This document shows positions 8,503 through 18,506 of a stretch of 64,000 nt of DNA, one piece after another. The position numbers and the translations under genes were made by a program. The DNA comes from Marinomonas sp. UCMA 3892 (GTDB lineage Bacteria > Pseudomonadota > Gammaproteobacteria > Pseudomonadales > Marinomonadaceae): assembly GCF_012726345.1 (NCBI RefSeq), contig NZ_PTXN01000015.1:1-64000 (forward strand). Direction: 5' to 3'. Position 1 is the stretch's first letter, and every line of letters starts with the position of its first letter. The notes beneath the pieces are model-generated. The model was not told the DNA's origin, searched no databases, and saw only the letters and a list, made by a program, of their open reading frames with translations.

Positions 8503-10116
8503 CTAAACTTTAAAGCTACCAACTTGCTGATCAAGGTTTTTATACAGCTTAGTAATGTCTTTGGACTGTTGTTGAATAAGGTCCGATACCGACTGAACAG
8601 AGTCCGTTTGGTCTTTCAACGACACCATATTTTGGTTGATGTCATTGGAAACAATAGATTGCTCTTGAGTCGCCTGCGCTGTCTGGGCGGCCATTTCTTG
8701 AACTTTTGCAAATGATGCCCGTATACCGTTAAATATTTTAGTTACTTCACCAAAGTTGGTAACCGTAGACTCAGCATTGTCACGACTGTTTTGAATCGCT
8801 TTAGAAGATTCCGTTACATTGATTTTTAACTGTTCAATCATGCCTTCAATTTCATTGGTGCTATCTTGAGTACGGGTAGCCAAGGTACGAACTTCATCCG
8901 CAACCACCGCAAAACCACGACCTTGCTCACCAGCACGGGCTGCTTCTATCGCTGCGTTCAATGCCAACAAGTTGGTTTGTTCAGCAATATTACGAATCAC
9001 TTCCAAAACAGAAGCGATACTTTCTGAACTCTTTTGTAGCTCACCAGAACGGCCAAGGGCAACTTCTATATCAGCCACTAGCGTCGTAATAGCATGTTGG
9101 GATTTATTGACTGCAGCCATTCCATTTTGCGTCAAATTATTAGAATTCTTAGCTTCGTCTGCGGTATCACGAGCTACCGTCGCCATTTGTTGATTAGACA
9201 TATCCATTTGATGACCTGCACTAACTATGGAAGCCGAAGCATTCGCTAGTGCGGTCGTAATTCCAGACGTCTGTTTTGCAACATTATTTAGCTGGCCCGT
9301 CATTTCACCTAACGCATCAGACTGTTTGTGGATGCTTCCGATGATACTTCTTAGGCGATCGACAAAATCGTTAAATTCATTAGCAAGATCCCCCAATTCA
9401 TCTTTAGTAGAAAATTCGATACGTTGAGTTAAATCGCCGTCGCCTTCAGAAATTTCACGAATACGCTGTCCTAAATAACGCACTTGGTGAGCCAAGGTTT
9501 TAGGTGTTTTATAACTGAACCAAACGGCAATAAGCAAACCTACAACAACAATAACAATGGCAACTTTTTCAAACGCTTTTTCTTCTTCTATTATGGTCTT
9601 TTTAGACATTTCTGCATGGTTGTTTACCGCTTCACCCGCTTTGTCGAGGATACCTCTAAGAGCACTAAAGTCTGCATTAGCTTTTTGCTCAGCAGCTGTA
9701 AAAGTGGGAGCATTTTTATCTAATGCAACAAAGGCGTTGGAAGAGTTTAACCAAGTAGTAAAAGCTTTATCAAAGTCACCCAGTGACTTATAAATCAGAG
9801 GTTCTGCAGACAAGTACTGACGGAATAAATTAAAACGATCTTTTACTTGTTGAGCATTTTCAACCCGGTCCTTTTCTTCGTCATCAAGCTTGCCCACACC
9901 AACCACAATACGCTGCTCAGCAAGCTTAGCTTGATAAAGATCTCGGTCCGCATTCAAAATAACTGCTGAAGCTTTTCCATAAGAGTCTGCCTGTGCATTA
10001 AGAGCACCGCTTAGCTGATTAACGATATACACCATTGAAGCTAAGGCTACAATAAGAGTAATACTCATCACAAGAACGGGCAAAGAGCTTTTTACCCTGA
10101 TGGAATTAAAACGCAT
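8503..10116 (-). CDS. Methyl-accepting chemotaxis protein
   Basis: A transmembrane chemoreceptor of about 537 residues. There is an N-terminal TM helix (about 12-34), a periplasmic helical sensor region of about 155 residues, and a second TM (about 185-205). A HAMP domain follows, then a cytoplasmic signalling coiled coil with the conserved tip [19 protein letters not shown] and [12 protein letters not shown]. The C-terminus (QQVGSFKV) lacks a CheR/CheB-tethering pentapeptide. The ATG at 10116 has AGGAGA upstream at a good distance; the TTG six codons earlier overlaps that site and is not used. The ligand is unknown, and no che gene is adjacent. Confidence 0.94.
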   Translation of the reverse strand: MRFNSIRVKSSLPVLVMSITLIVALASMVYIVNQLSGALNAQADSYGKASAVILNADRDLYQAKLAEQRIVVGVGKLDDEEKDRVENAQQVKDRFNLFRQYLSAEPLIYKSLGDFDKAFTTWLNSSNAFVALDKNAPTFTAAEQKANADFSALRGILDKAGEAVNNHAEMSKKTIIEEEKAFEKVAIVIVVVGLLIAVWFSYKTPKTLAHQVRYLGQRIREISEGDGDLTQRIEFSTKDELGDLANEFNDFVDRLRSIIGSIHKQSDALGEMTGQLNNVAKQTSGITTALANASASIVSAGHQMDMSNQQMATVARDTADEAKNSNNLTQNGMAAVNKSQHAITTLVADIEVALGRSGELQKSSESIASVLEVIRNIAEQTNLLALNAAIEAARAGEQGRGFAVVADEVRTLATRTQDSTNEIEGMIEQLKINVTESSKAIQNSRDNAESTVTNFGEVTKIFNGIRASFAKVQEMAAQTAQATQEQSIVSNDINQNMVSLKDQTDSVQSVSDLIQQQSKDITKLYKNLDQQVGSFKV

Positions 10117-10467
10117 AATTTTGTCTCCTAACAAAAATCACCGTGTCTACGGCATATAAGGTGATAGTAGAGTGGCTTTACACAATGAATCAATTAGGAT
10201 TAACAATTACCTACATTTATACTGCCTTTAATAACTTATAAACACGATCCTCTTGATCTAGCACAATAAAACATTGTCGCTAACTAATTGATGGGGCTAT
10301 ATTTTCAAATACCAGTATAAAAATATTCAAGAAACATCTCACGACTTTTGCCTTTGTCGACAACATCAAGTAAAACAAAGTGAAGTAAGAGGATAATGCT
10401 GTCACTCCAAACATTTGGCATTACAACGAATATAAAGAGTAATAAATGAAAAGAGCAACGCGATAAC
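10117..10467. other. Intergenic region, no gene seen
   Basis: This 351-bp AT-rich gap between two divergent genes presumably holds both promoters. I found no convincing ORF, hairpin or operator. A 62-codon frame on the minus strand lacks a ribosome-binding site and homology features. Confidence 0.5.
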
Positions 10468-11793
10468 ATGACTTTTCCAACTCCCAGCGCCAAACTTGCC
10501 CTCGCAGCTTGGTTAGAAACGCATACCGATTTTCGATTGTCTGCTCATGCAAACGATTTGCCTAATGCATTAAAAGAACTAGATACCTCACCTAAATCCA
10601 CTAGCTACTTAGCTCAGTTTACAATGCTCAAGCGCTACTTCAATCGTGCAATTTTAGGCTTACTGCTCATTTCTTTGTTGTTAGGCTTTATGGCTGTGCC
10701 GCCTGCTTTTGCGACCGGCCAATCCAATCAGGTGAATATCTTCTGGTTGTTCATTATCTTGCTAGGATTTCATGCGCTAAATTTTGTCGTTTGGTTTGTT
10801 ACCATGATAGCCACCATGAAACAACACACAGAAAGCAAAGGAATGCTACTAAGCTTGCTGATTTTCCTAAACCGAAAGATAAGTAAGCACTCGCATATAA
10901 ATACAGATGTAAGTGCTGCTTACATCCATTGGCAATGCCCCGCCCATTCAAATAAATGGTTAATCAGCAGTATTTCACATGGGGCGTGGGGCTGCTATTT
11001 ACTGGCGGGGTGGATAATGTCTCTGCTCCTGCTACTGACCAATCAAGTCAACTTTGTCTGGGAAACCACACTATTAAGTGATGATGCTTTTATTCAACTG
11101 ACGCAAACCTTAAGCATTATTCCTCAGTGGTTTGGTATTTCTCTACCCAATCAATTGGATATTCTCGCCAGCCGCGTCGACCTAATTTCACAAACCGCAG
11201 CAACAAGACAACATTGGGCGAACTTTTTACTCGCCAGTATTTTCATTTATGGCGTGTTGCCAAGGCTGGTTTTCACTTTTATTTGCTTGGGTATGTATCA
11301 CTTTAAACGAGCAACACAACCACTTAGTACACAAGAAAAAATCATTCAAAATCGTTATCGCCAACAGGAAAGCCAAAGCCGAAATATCCTAGATGCAGAT
11401 CATCACAAAACCCCTGCTTCTGCGATGAATACAAACGGAACCAATAATGGGACTCTTACCGACAGTGCATTTGCTCAACATTGGGCTTTGTTTGAATGGA
11501 GTCATGCTAAACCTAATTATTTAAGTGCCGCTCGTTCCGTATCGCTATTAAACAGTCGAGAAGAACAAGATAGCTTTTTAGCCTCCTCCAGTGATGAGCC
11601 TATTTATATTTTGGTCAATGCCGAACAAAGCCCAGATCGTGGCACAAGACGTTTTTTCTCCCGAGTAAGTATGACGTATCCTTCGTTATTTATGGTGATA
11701 TCGGGTGATGATAACGCTAGATTCGTTGAGGATTGGCAGCGACTTGCCAGAGAAACACGCCTTCACTTTACACAACTCAAACAAAAGGACTAA
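10468..11793 (+). CDS. DUF2868 multi-pass membrane protein
   Basis: A 441-residue protein of uncharacterised family DUF2868. The N-terminal about 65 residues are polar; hydrophobic segments follow near residues 68-88, 95-115, 170-190 and 250-275. A cytoplasmic C-terminal domain comes after them (PIYILVNAEQSPDRGTRRFF and TYPSLFMVISGDDNARFVEDW). It is directly followed (3-nt gap) by a DUF3482 GTPase gene, and the two families are typically found as a pair, so they probably form one membrane-bound complex. Function is unknown; a GTPase-controlled membrane or stress role like that proposed for YcjF/YcjX is only an analogy. Confidence 0.8.
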   Translation: MTFPTPSAKLALAAWLETHTDFRLSAHANDLPNALKELDTSPKSTSYLAQFTMLKRYFNRAILGLLLISLLLGFMAVPPAFATGQSNQVNIFWLFIILLGFHALNFVVWFVTMIATMKQHTESKGMLLSLLIFLNRKISKHSHINTDVSAAYIHWQCPAHSNKWLISSISHGAWGCYLLAGWIMSLLLLLTNQVNFVWETTLLSDDAFIQLTQTLSIIPQWFGISLPNQLDILASRVDLISQTAATRQHWANFLLASIFIYGVLPRLVFTFICLGMYHFKRATQPLSTQEKIIQNRYRQQESQSRNILDADHHKTPASAMNTNGTNNGTLTDSAFAQHWALFEWSHAKPNYLSAARSVSLLNSREEQDSFLASSSDEPIYILVNAEQSPDRGTRRFFSRVSMTYPSLFMVISGDDNARFVEDWQRLARETRLHFTQLKQKD

Positions 11794-11796
11794 ACC

Positions 11797-13161
11797 GTGT
11801 CGATTTCCCTTTTGGTCGTTGGCCACGCGAACACAGGTAAAACCTCACTGATCCGTACCTTGTTGCGTAGGCAGGACTTTGGTGAAGTGAGTGACAGAGC
11901 TGGAACCACTCGTCACGTGGAAAGTGTGAAGATCAAAATCGGCCAACAATCCGTTATCACATTAACTGATACACCAGGGTTTGAAGATTCAATTGGCCTT
12001 TGGCAGATTCGCCATTCGGACGCATTCCGTTCCTACCAAGATGCAGACTGGCTACAGCCATTTTGTGAAAGCCACTTTGCACAAGATGAGTTTGAACAAG
12101 AAGCGAAGATTCTTAAGCAATTAACCAAGGCCGATATCATTTTATACGTAATAGATATTCGTCAAGCACCACTAGGCAAATATCTAGATGAACTGGCGTT
12201 ATTGGCCAGCGCGAATAAACCGATTATTCCTATTTTGAATTTCAGTGCGTCCCCCAGCGCTCACTTAGAAGCTTGGCGTAAAATCTTGGCCGAACGTCAT
12301 TTACACGCCGTAATAAAATACGACACGGTGGCGTTTTATTTTGAAGACGAAAAACGTTTATATCAAAGTATTCAGAGCCTGATGCCGGAAGACTACGACG
12401 CTATCAAGCACCTTATAGCATCCCGAGAAGAAGCGGCACAATTACGCCGCACAATGGCGGCAAACCAATTAGCCGAGTTGATACTCAAAGCGGCCAGCAC
12501 TCGCATTGAATGCTCAAGTTATCCACCAAAGCCCAACGAATCCTCCGCTTTCGAAGAGAAAATACGCGTATTGGAAAGCAGCTATATTGCAGGGCTATTA
12601 CGTCTTTATGAGTTCCAAGAAGAAGATTTAAAAGCCACGCCTCTTGCGATTAAAAATGACCGCTGGCAGCAAGATATATTCGATACTGATACGTTAAAAG
12701 AATGGGGGATAGAAACAAGTACCAGCGCACTCACTGGCGCAGCGATTGGAGCAGGCATTGATGTCATGTCGGCAGGGTTAACATTAGGCACAGCAACGAC
12801 AATTGGCGCTATTTTAGGTGCCACATGGAAAACTGGCCAACATTACAAAGACACCTTAAAAAGCAAATTTACCAAGCGCTATTATCTGTGTCTCGATAAA
12901 GCCACATTGACGCTATTATGCCTTCGTGGTCTTACGGCGATTCAGCATTTGCATCAACGTGGACACGCTTCTCAACAAGCCTACGAGCTAGCTAGTCATA
13001 TGCAAGATGATGAACTAATTGAGCATATAAAGCCTTATTGGAAAAACGCTCAGCAACACCCAGAATGGGAAACGCAAACCTTACCGGATTCCCATTCAAG
13101 CAAATTAGGCTTACAAAAAGTACTGGAAAAAGCACTTAGTGCGGATAATAGACCAGACTAG
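11797..13161 (+). CDS. DUF3482 domain-containing Era-like GTPase
   Basis: A 454-residue protein starting with GTG (AAGGA 8 nt upstream). The N-terminal TRAFAC GTPase domain shows G1 GHANTGKTS (about 8-16), a switch I region with RAGTTRHVE, and G3 DTPGFED. A G4-like segment, PILNFSAS, is atypical because NKxD is not present. The C-terminal DUF3482 part has a glycine-rich hydrophobic stretch (about 310-345, ALTGAAIGAGIDVMSAGLTL) that could contact membrane. It is coupled to the upstream DUF2868 membrane protein. Its stop codon shares a CTAG palindrome with the convergent plsC stop. Confidence 0.82.
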   Translation: MSISLLVVGHANTGKTSLIRTLLRRQDFGEVSDRAGTTRHVESVKIKIGQQSVITLTDTPGFEDSIGLWQIRHSDAFRSYQDADWLQPFCESHFAQDEFEQEAKILKQLTKADIILYVIDIRQAPLGKYLDELALLASANKPIIPILNFSASPSAHLEAWRKILAERHLHAVIKYDTVAFYFEDEKRLYQSIQSLMPEDYDAIKHLIASREEAAQLRRTMAANQLAELILKAASTRIECSSYPPKPNESSAFEEKIRVLESSYIAGLLRLYEFQEEDLKATPLAIKNDRWQQDIFDTDTLKEWGIETSTSALTGAAIGAGIDVMSAGLTLGTATTIGAILGATWKTGQHYKDTLKSKFTKRYYLCLDKATLTLLCLRGLTAIQHLHQRGHASQQAYELASHMQDDELIEHIKPYWKNAQQHPEWETQTLPDSHSSKLGLQKVLEKALSADNRPD

Positions 13162-13883
13162 CGCTGTTGATTAAGAAGTTCCTGATCTAAACGCAGTTGT
13201 GTTTCATGCATCTGCTGTTCACAAGACTTTAATAAGCCAACAACATCGGTTTCATGCAACCCTGTTGTATCTATTGGTGGCAACATCTCAACGATCACTT
13301 TGCCATTATCCCAGCGATTCAAACCAATTTGCCCATGCGTACTACTGCAAACAACGGGAACAATGGGAACACCAGCTTGAACAGCTGCATGAAAAGCACC
13401 ACGTTTAAAGGGCAACCAACCACGCCCTCGACTGCGCGTACCTTCAGGAAACATCCATATAGATAAACCAGTTTTTTTCATGCTAGCAGCGATCTGATCA
13501 ATAGTGGCAATCGCTTTTTTACGATTTTCTCGGTTAATCAAGAAATTACCACTGGCCCAATACAAAGCGCCAAAGAAAGGAATCCAACGTAAACTGGTTT
13601 TACCAACCGTCACCACGCCTTTGGGAACAACCACAGCTAAGGTAAACAAGTCGAAATTATTTTGATGATTCGCCACATAAACGGCTTGGAGGATATTTTT
13701 TGCTGATTCAGCAACTCTACCTTCGACCGATAAACCAAACAGAGGACTAACTTGGGCAAATACACGCCCTAAATAATACACACGGTTTTTTGACCATAAA
13801 GTAAGCAAACAAAACACAATTCCCAGCAGTGTCACACCTACAATCAACAAGAATAGCAATGTCATCCGTATCAAAAGCAACAT
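13158..13883 (-). CDS. plsC: 1-acyl-sn-glycerol-3-phosphate acyltransferase (PlsC family)
   Basis: Transfers an acyl chain to lysophosphatidic acid to make phosphatidic acid. The 241-residue protein has an N-terminal hydrophobic anchor (residues 1-30), the catalytic HX4D box in NHQNNFD (about 72-78), and the acceptor-binding motif FPEGTRSRGRG (about 145). VPIVPVVCS follows in block IV. All catalytic residues look intact. No strong Shine-Dalgarno precedes the ATG at 13883, and an internal ATG at codon 7 is possible. Another plsC may exist elsewhere in the genome, so the symbol is a family-level assignment. Confidence 0.88.
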   Translation of the reverse strand: MLLLIRMTLLFLLIVGVTLLGIVFCLLTLWSKNRVYYLGRVFAQVSPLFGLSVEGRVAESAKNILQAVYVANHQNNFDLFTLAVVVPKGVVTVGKTSLRWIPFFGALYWASGNFLINRENRKKAIATIDQIAASMKKTGLSIWMFPEGTRSRGRGWLPFKRGAFHAAVQAGVPIVPVVCSSTHGQIGLNRWDNGKVIVEMLPPIDTTGLHETDVVGLLKSCEQQMHETQLRLDQELLNQQR

Positions 13884-13946
13884 ATTGGATTAAACCTAAC
13901 ATTAATAGCGTTTAAAATTAATTGGTCTCTTATGGTAATTTATGGC

Positions 13947-16253
13947 TTATTGCCTATGAAAAGCTTCACGCCATTTAAAGAATTCTTCTGCAACCAATGG
14001 CTTAGAGAAAAAATAGCCCTGTATCTTATCACAATGATATTGTCTTAAAAGCGCCGTTCCCTCAGCATTCTCTGCGCCTTCAGCGGTTACCTGAAAACCC
14101 AAACTATGAGACAGTTCAATAGTCGCTTTAGTAATGAATTCATCACCCTTATTAGTATCAATAAATTGGATAAAGGCTCGATCAATTTTCACTTCATTAA
14201 CAGGTAACTCGCGCAAATACGCCAAGGAAGATTGGCCAGTGCCGAAGTCATCAATGGCAAGATGAATGCCCATTTCATGAAGCGCTTTTAGCACATTAAT
14301 TACTTTCACGCGGTCTTTCATTACTGCACTTTCTGTTACTTCTAATGCAAGCGCACGAGTCGGTAATCGATTCGCTTGCAGTGCCTCAGAGACAATAAAT
14401 GGCAGCTGTTCATCTAACAAGTCATGGGCCGATAAGTTTACCGCGATGCGTATTTCATGGCCTTGCGCCCACCATTTACTCAGTTGAGACAAGACAGTAT
14501 TCAGCACCCATTTTGTTAACTGCTGAATACTCCCCGCATGTTCTAATAAAGAAATAAACTCATCGGGAGGAAGGAAACCCAATTCAGGATGAATCCAGCG
14601 AATCAAGGCTTCGGCTTCATGACAATCATCGCCAGCTAGACCAACTTTAGGCTGATACACAACAAACAATTGACCGCTGTCTAATGCAGTTGGTAGGTCT
14701 CGAATAATCGTCAGCTGACGACGGTGATTTTCATCCTGACCTACTTCATAAAAAACGCATAACTCGCTTGATTCACGCGCTTCATCGGCAACGATATCCA
14801 AACGGCGCATGGCGCTGTTTACACTGGCCGTGGCATGTTCAAATGGGAGCACGGCAATACTAATATCCAAGCGAATACCAGAACCAGCTTCTACCTCAAA
14901 CTCCTTACTAAACTGACATTTTAAATTGCCACAGTCTTGCTGAGTGATTGGTCGGCTAAAAATTAACAAAAATTTATCGCCGCTTAATCGAGCCAACATA
15001 TTGGCATCATGCCCCCACCTTTGAAGCCGTTCAGCTACTTTTGAAAGTAGCGAACTCCCGACATCAAATCCCAACATATTATTGATGTCTTTAAAGTGAC
15101 GAATATTAACAAGCACCAAACCGCCTTGCTCTTTTGGCAATTCATCACTTAGGTACTGCTCTACCGCACTCTGATTAAACAATCCTGTTAGCTGATCATG
15201 GGAAGCACGAAATTTCATCTCTTCTTCCCTATTGATAATCGAGTCTTGCATTGTCTTCATGGTATGAGACAAGACACCAAACTCGCCGTCAATATCCGGC
15301 GCTCTAACTTTTTCTTTATTACTACCTAGACCAATTTGCTTCGCGTAATCTACCAAGCGGCTAATTGGCTTAGTCATATTGCGAGCCAGTGCCACACCAA
15401 ATAACAACGCCAGCGCCAGAGCCCCGGTAAAAATCAATACCAATTGATTACGTGTATTATTGTAACTCTGTAACCAAGGGCCATAAGGCAAATGAATAAT
15501 GCCCCATTGGTTTGGCATACCAAGATCTACACCAAGGGATAGATACTTTTCATCATTAGAAAACACTGGGGACTTGAGAATACTTTCGACGTTACCAATA
15601 TCCTTCAGCAACTTTTCTTTTTCTTCTAACGGCAAAGTCGATCCGCCAGAAAGAGTGTGTGTATTATCAGCTTCGTAGACAAAGCTTATATCTAATCCCG
15701 TTACATTTTTAATCTGCTCTGCCAAGGCTTGATCGAGCAAAAAAGCCATTCCAACCCATGCCACTACATTGGGCGCTTTAATGGGTACCAGAACTAACTG
15801 ATAAGCACGATTATCCAACGCAATCATAGTACTAATAGATGAACCACCTGAACGACGCGCGGCAAAGACTAGCTCTGCGATCGTATTACTAACATTCAGC
15901 TCTTGAGTAGCGGTAATTAACTCGCCTTGAGGAGAAACGAGAACAGAAATGTCCGCATTAATACGTGCGCCATGATTTTGTAAAACAGAGCGAATAGTGC
16001 CAGTTTCTCGAGTCGCTACAGCCTGTTTAAAGCCAAAATCTGAGGTTAAGATCTCAACCCCTTTCGTTAGCTGCTCAGCGCGTGCTTCGAGAAACAAATC
16101 AAAGACATTACGTGACACATCTATAGAGTGAACGCCTTGCCTGTAATTATCTTCTTTTAAAGATGACAATACCGCCAATGCCGTTCCTAACTGGACCAGA
16201 GCAAGCAACACCAAGACAAACATAATGAGTCGTGCTTGAAAGCTTTTTAACAC
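13947..16253 (-). CDS. dCache-HAMP-GGDEF-EAL protein, probable c-di-GMP phosphodiesterase
   Basis: A 768-residue inner-membrane signalling protein. It has TM1 (about 8-30), a double-Cache-like periplasmic sensor (about 35-265), TM2 (about 272-292), HAMP (about 293-345), GGDEF (about 355-505) and EAL (about 520-765). The cyclase signature is degenerate (SGDKF instead of GGDEF), so cyclase activity is unlikely. The EAL domain keeps EALIRW, AVNLSAHDL, LEVTES, DDFGTGQSS, VKIDRAF, AEGAEN and QGYFFSKPL, consistent with an active phosphodiesterase. It is a monocistronic gene; the sensed ligand is unknown. Confidence 0.92.
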   Translation of the reverse strand: MLKSFQARLIMFVLVLLALVQLGTALAVLSSLKEDNYRQGVHSIDVSRNVFDLFLEARAEQLTKGVEILTSDFGFKQAVATRETGTIRSVLQNHGARINADISVLVSPQGELITATQELNVSNTIAELVFAARRSGGSSISTMIALDNRAYQLVLVPIKAPNVVAWVGMAFLLDQALAEQIKNVTGLDISFVYEADNTHTLSGGSTLPLEEKEKLLKDIGNVESILKSPVFSNDEKYLSLGVDLGMPNQWGIIHLPYGPWLQSYNNTRNQLVLIFTGALALALLFGVALARNMTKPISRLVDYAKQIGLGSNKEKVRAPDIDGEFGVLSHTMKTMQDSIINREEEMKFRASHDQLTGLFNQSAVEQYLSDELPKEQGGLVLVNIRHFKDINNMLGFDVGSSLLSKVAERLQRWGHDANMLARLSGDKFLLIFSRPITQQDCGNLKCQFSKEFEVEAGSGIRLDISIAVLPFEHATASVNSAMRRLDIVADEARESSELCVFYEVGQDENHRRQLTIIRDLPTALDSGQLFVVYQPKVGLAGDDCHEAEALIRWIHPELGFLPPDEFISLLEHAGSIQQLTKWVLNTVLSQLSKWWAQGHEIRIAVNLSAHDLLDEQLPFIVSEALQANRLPTRALALEVTESAVMKDRVKVINVLKALHEMGIHLAIDDFGTGQSSLAYLRELPVNEVKIDRAFIQFIDTNKGDEFITKATIELSHSLGFQVTAEGAENAEGTALLRQYHCDKIQGYFFSKPLVAEEFFKWREAFHRQ

Positions 16254-16368
16254 CTTAAAACCTCTTTAATGCTAATGACCTAGGCTGCTTAACTTAAAAC
16301 CAAAAAACACAACAATGATCAAGAATAATAGGGCTTATCTTGTTTTTATGCCATATTTCCCAATAACC

Positions 16369-17352
16369 CTAATTTTGCCAATAATTATCTTTCCAATAAT
16401 CAATTTGATCATCACCAAGGAAACTCCAAGCAACAAATCGACTAATTTTCTGACCTTGCGCCATTTCAATCGTTTTCACTTGGCGAGCACCAACATCTTT
16501 TAATGTTCGATAAATCGCATCTAAATTCCCCTGACGCGCCACCAAAGATGTAAACCAAAAGCAACGATCAGCGTACTGCACACTTTCTTTTACCATACGT
16601 GAGACAAAACCTGCTTCGCCACCATCGCACCATAGCTCTGCTGCCGTGCCGCCAAAGTTCAACACTGGCTTTTGCGTCGTCGTTTTTTTACCTTTAACAC
16701 CACGCCATTTACGCTGAGACTCGTCAATCATCGCCGATTCGCTGGTATGAAACGGCGGATTACATAAGGTCAAATCAAATCGGTCTTTTTCTTTCCACAC
16801 ACCATCAAAAAGTTTAGCTGATTGAGTTTGCAAACGCGCACTAATGGCGCCCTTCAAGCATGGATTAGATTTAACAATGGTGTCACAAGTCGCCACAGCA
16901 ACAGGGTTCACATCGGATCCAACAAACTGCCAGCCATATTCCTGATGACCGATTATCGGATAAACACAGTTTGCACCAACACCAACATCCAAAACTTTCA
17001 CGCCTTTTCCACGAGGGATCACGCCCAGATTACTCGCTGCCAATAAATCAGCTAGATAATGAATGTAATCCGCTCGGCCTGGAATCGGTGGGCAAAGGTA
17101 ACCAGGTGGAATATCCCAAAAAGCAACACCATAAAAATGGCTTAATAAGGCACGATTTAAGGTTTTCACTGCATTGGGATTGGCAAAGTCCACTGACTCA
17201 TTACCGTATTGATTCAGTTGAATAAAACCAGAAAGTTCAGGACAAGAATCCGCCAATAGCGCAAAATCGTAACGCGCACGATGCGGGTTACGAGGATGAA
17301 GCTCTAATTTATTGGTGCGTTTGCTTTTCGTATTCTTGCTTTTTAAGACCAC
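16369..17352 (-). CDS. rlmF: 23S rRNA (adenine(1618)-N6)-methyltransferase RlmF
   Basis: Methylates A1618 of 23S rRNA using S-adenosylmethionine. The 327-residue protein matches the family: LHPRNPHRARYDFALL at the N-terminus, then WDIPPGYLCPPIPGRADYIHYLADLL. There is an SAM-binding motif VLDVGVGANCVYP and the N6-adenine catalytic motif NPPFH (about 215). The start is GTG at 17352 without a clear Shine-Dalgarno; the only nearby ATG upstream is out of frame, and no in-frame ATG exists before the conserved core, so GTG is the best choice. A basic N-terminal extension (KSKNTKSKRTNK) may contact RNA. Confidence 0.94.
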   Translation of the reverse strand: MVLKSKNTKSKRTNKLELHPRNPHRARYDFALLADSCPELSGFIQLNQYGNESVDFANPNAVKTLNRALLSHFYGVAFWDIPPGYLCPPIPGRADYIHYLADLLAASNLGVIPRGKGVKVLDVGVGANCVYPIIGHQEYGWQFVGSDVNPVAVATCDTIVKSNPCLKGAISARLQTQSAKLFDGVWKEKDRFDLTLCNPPFHTSESAMIDESQRKWRGVKGKKTTTQKPVLNFGGTAAELWCDGGEAGFVSRMVKESVQYADRCFWFTSLVARQGNLDAIYRTLKDVGARQVKTIEMAQGQKISRFVAWSFLGDDQIDYWKDNYWQN

Positions 17353-17462
17353 TGCGATGCCATTGTTTTAAACCAAAACGCGAGTATAACCGAATTCCTC
17401 AGCTTGAACTAAATGTGCTGGATTGGAAAGTCACTGCTATGAAATATCACTGAGTATAAATA

Positions 17463-18395
17463 TCATGGTTCTGGATAAGGAATTAAGCCTTTTACTACTC
17501 GCTCACAAATGTCTCTAAACCAGATCACACCGGGATCATTTTCTACCGATTTTGGCCAACTTGAGTAATAGTGAATAAAAGGAAAATCCATCGGTAAATC
17601 TTTGATCACCAAACCAAATTGCTGTTGAAACCGTTCTGGCAACAAACCGCTGTTACTCATTAAAAGTGACGTTCTGCCTACCGTTTCCAAAGCAGCCAAC
17701 ATGTAAGGCGTACGAAAGGCAAAATGCCGCTCACGTGCACGTTCACCAAGTAGGGCATCACTAATCACAGGATTAGAACCACCCAAATTAACTAATACAT
17801 GGGAGTAAGCCAAATAGTCATCTAAGGTAATGCTATCTTTCATAGCTAACGCATGATTCGCAGACATGACGCAGCGAAATTTCTCACGCCCCAGAAGATG
17901 TTTCTCAAAGCTATTAGGGAGCTGAATGTAATCACTACACAAAGCAAGATCTAAAGAATGCTCCGCTTGGTTTAGTAAACTGGTTTCAGTAAGCGTACTG
18001 GTTTCCAATGAGGCAAAAGGTGCTTCTCGATAAAATTGCTCCGCAATCGCAGGCATATAAGCTTGAGCCTGATAATGGGTGGTTTGCATACGAAAAGTAC
18101 GATAACTGCTTTGCGGTTGAAATTCAGATTCTGTCCACAACCCTGCCAATTGTTCCAACATGAGCTTCAATGGCGCTTCTAGTGCTAATGCTTTTGACGT
18201 TGGTATCATGCCTTTTGAGGTACGAATAAACAAAGGATCATCAAAGGCATCACGTAATCGATTAAGCAATCGACTCATTGCGGATTGACTCAAGTACAGG
18301 CGATCAGCCGCCCGCCCAACGTTACGTTCTTCCAATAAATATAAGAGCCCAGTCAAGGATTTAAGATCCAAATGTTGTAGCGAGCTAGGAATCAT
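17463..18395 (-). CDS. LysR-family transcriptional regulator
   Basis: A regulator of about 310 residues with an N-terminal LysR HTH (AADRLYLSQSAMSRLLNRLRDAF, DPLFIRTSKGMIPT) and a periplasmic-binding-like effector domain (about 95-300). The ATG at 18395 is preferred over the TTG two codons upstream. It is divergent from an EamA permease gene, and a 10-bp perfect inverted repeat lies 17 bp upstream of its start, a typical location for an autoregulatory LysR site. It most likely controls the permease. The effector is unknown. Confidence 0.9.
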   Translation of the reverse strand: MIPSSLQHLDLKSLTGLLYLLEERNVGRAADRLYLSQSAMSRLLNRLRDAFDDPLFIRTSKGMIPTSKALALEAPLKLMLEQLAGLWTESEFQPQSSYRTFRMQTTHYQAQAYMPAIAEQFYREAPFASLETSTLTETSLLNQAEHSLDLALCSDYIQLPNSFEKHLLGREKFRCVMSANHALAMKDSITLDDYLAYSHVLVNLGGSNPVISDALLGERARERHFAFRTPYMLAALETVGRTSLLMSNSGLLPERFQQQFGLVIKDLPMDFPFIHYYSSWPKSVENDPGVIWFRDICERVVKGLIPYPEP

Positions 18396-18411
18396 GACCA
18401 AATCTCGATTT

Positions 18412-18439
18412 ATGCATAATAATTAGAACTATTATGCAT
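18412..18439. promoter_or_regulatory. Palindromic operator, probable LysR-type site
   Basis: ATGCATAATA (18412-18421) and TATTATGCAT (18430-18439) form a perfect 10-bp inverted repeat separated by 8 bp. It lies in the divergent promoter region between the LysR gene and the EamA gene. Confidence 0.65.
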
Positions 18440-18506
18440 TGGATTTAATAAAGAGGGAAAGCCATTATGAAATTTCTAACTATCTTCACTTGAAAAGGCT
18501 ACAGGC

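Noticed and set aside
10117..10300. Sigma-28 type promoter for the chemoreceptor (TAAAG with a downstream -10)
   Set aside because: The expected GCCGATAA-like -10 is missing at the right distance; only the -35-like element matches.
10305..10493. Minus-strand 62-codon hydrophobic frame upstream of the DUF2868 gene
   Set aside because: It overlaps the DUF2868 start on the other strand, lacks a Shine-Dalgarno, and hydrophobicity in AT-rich DNA is expected by chance.
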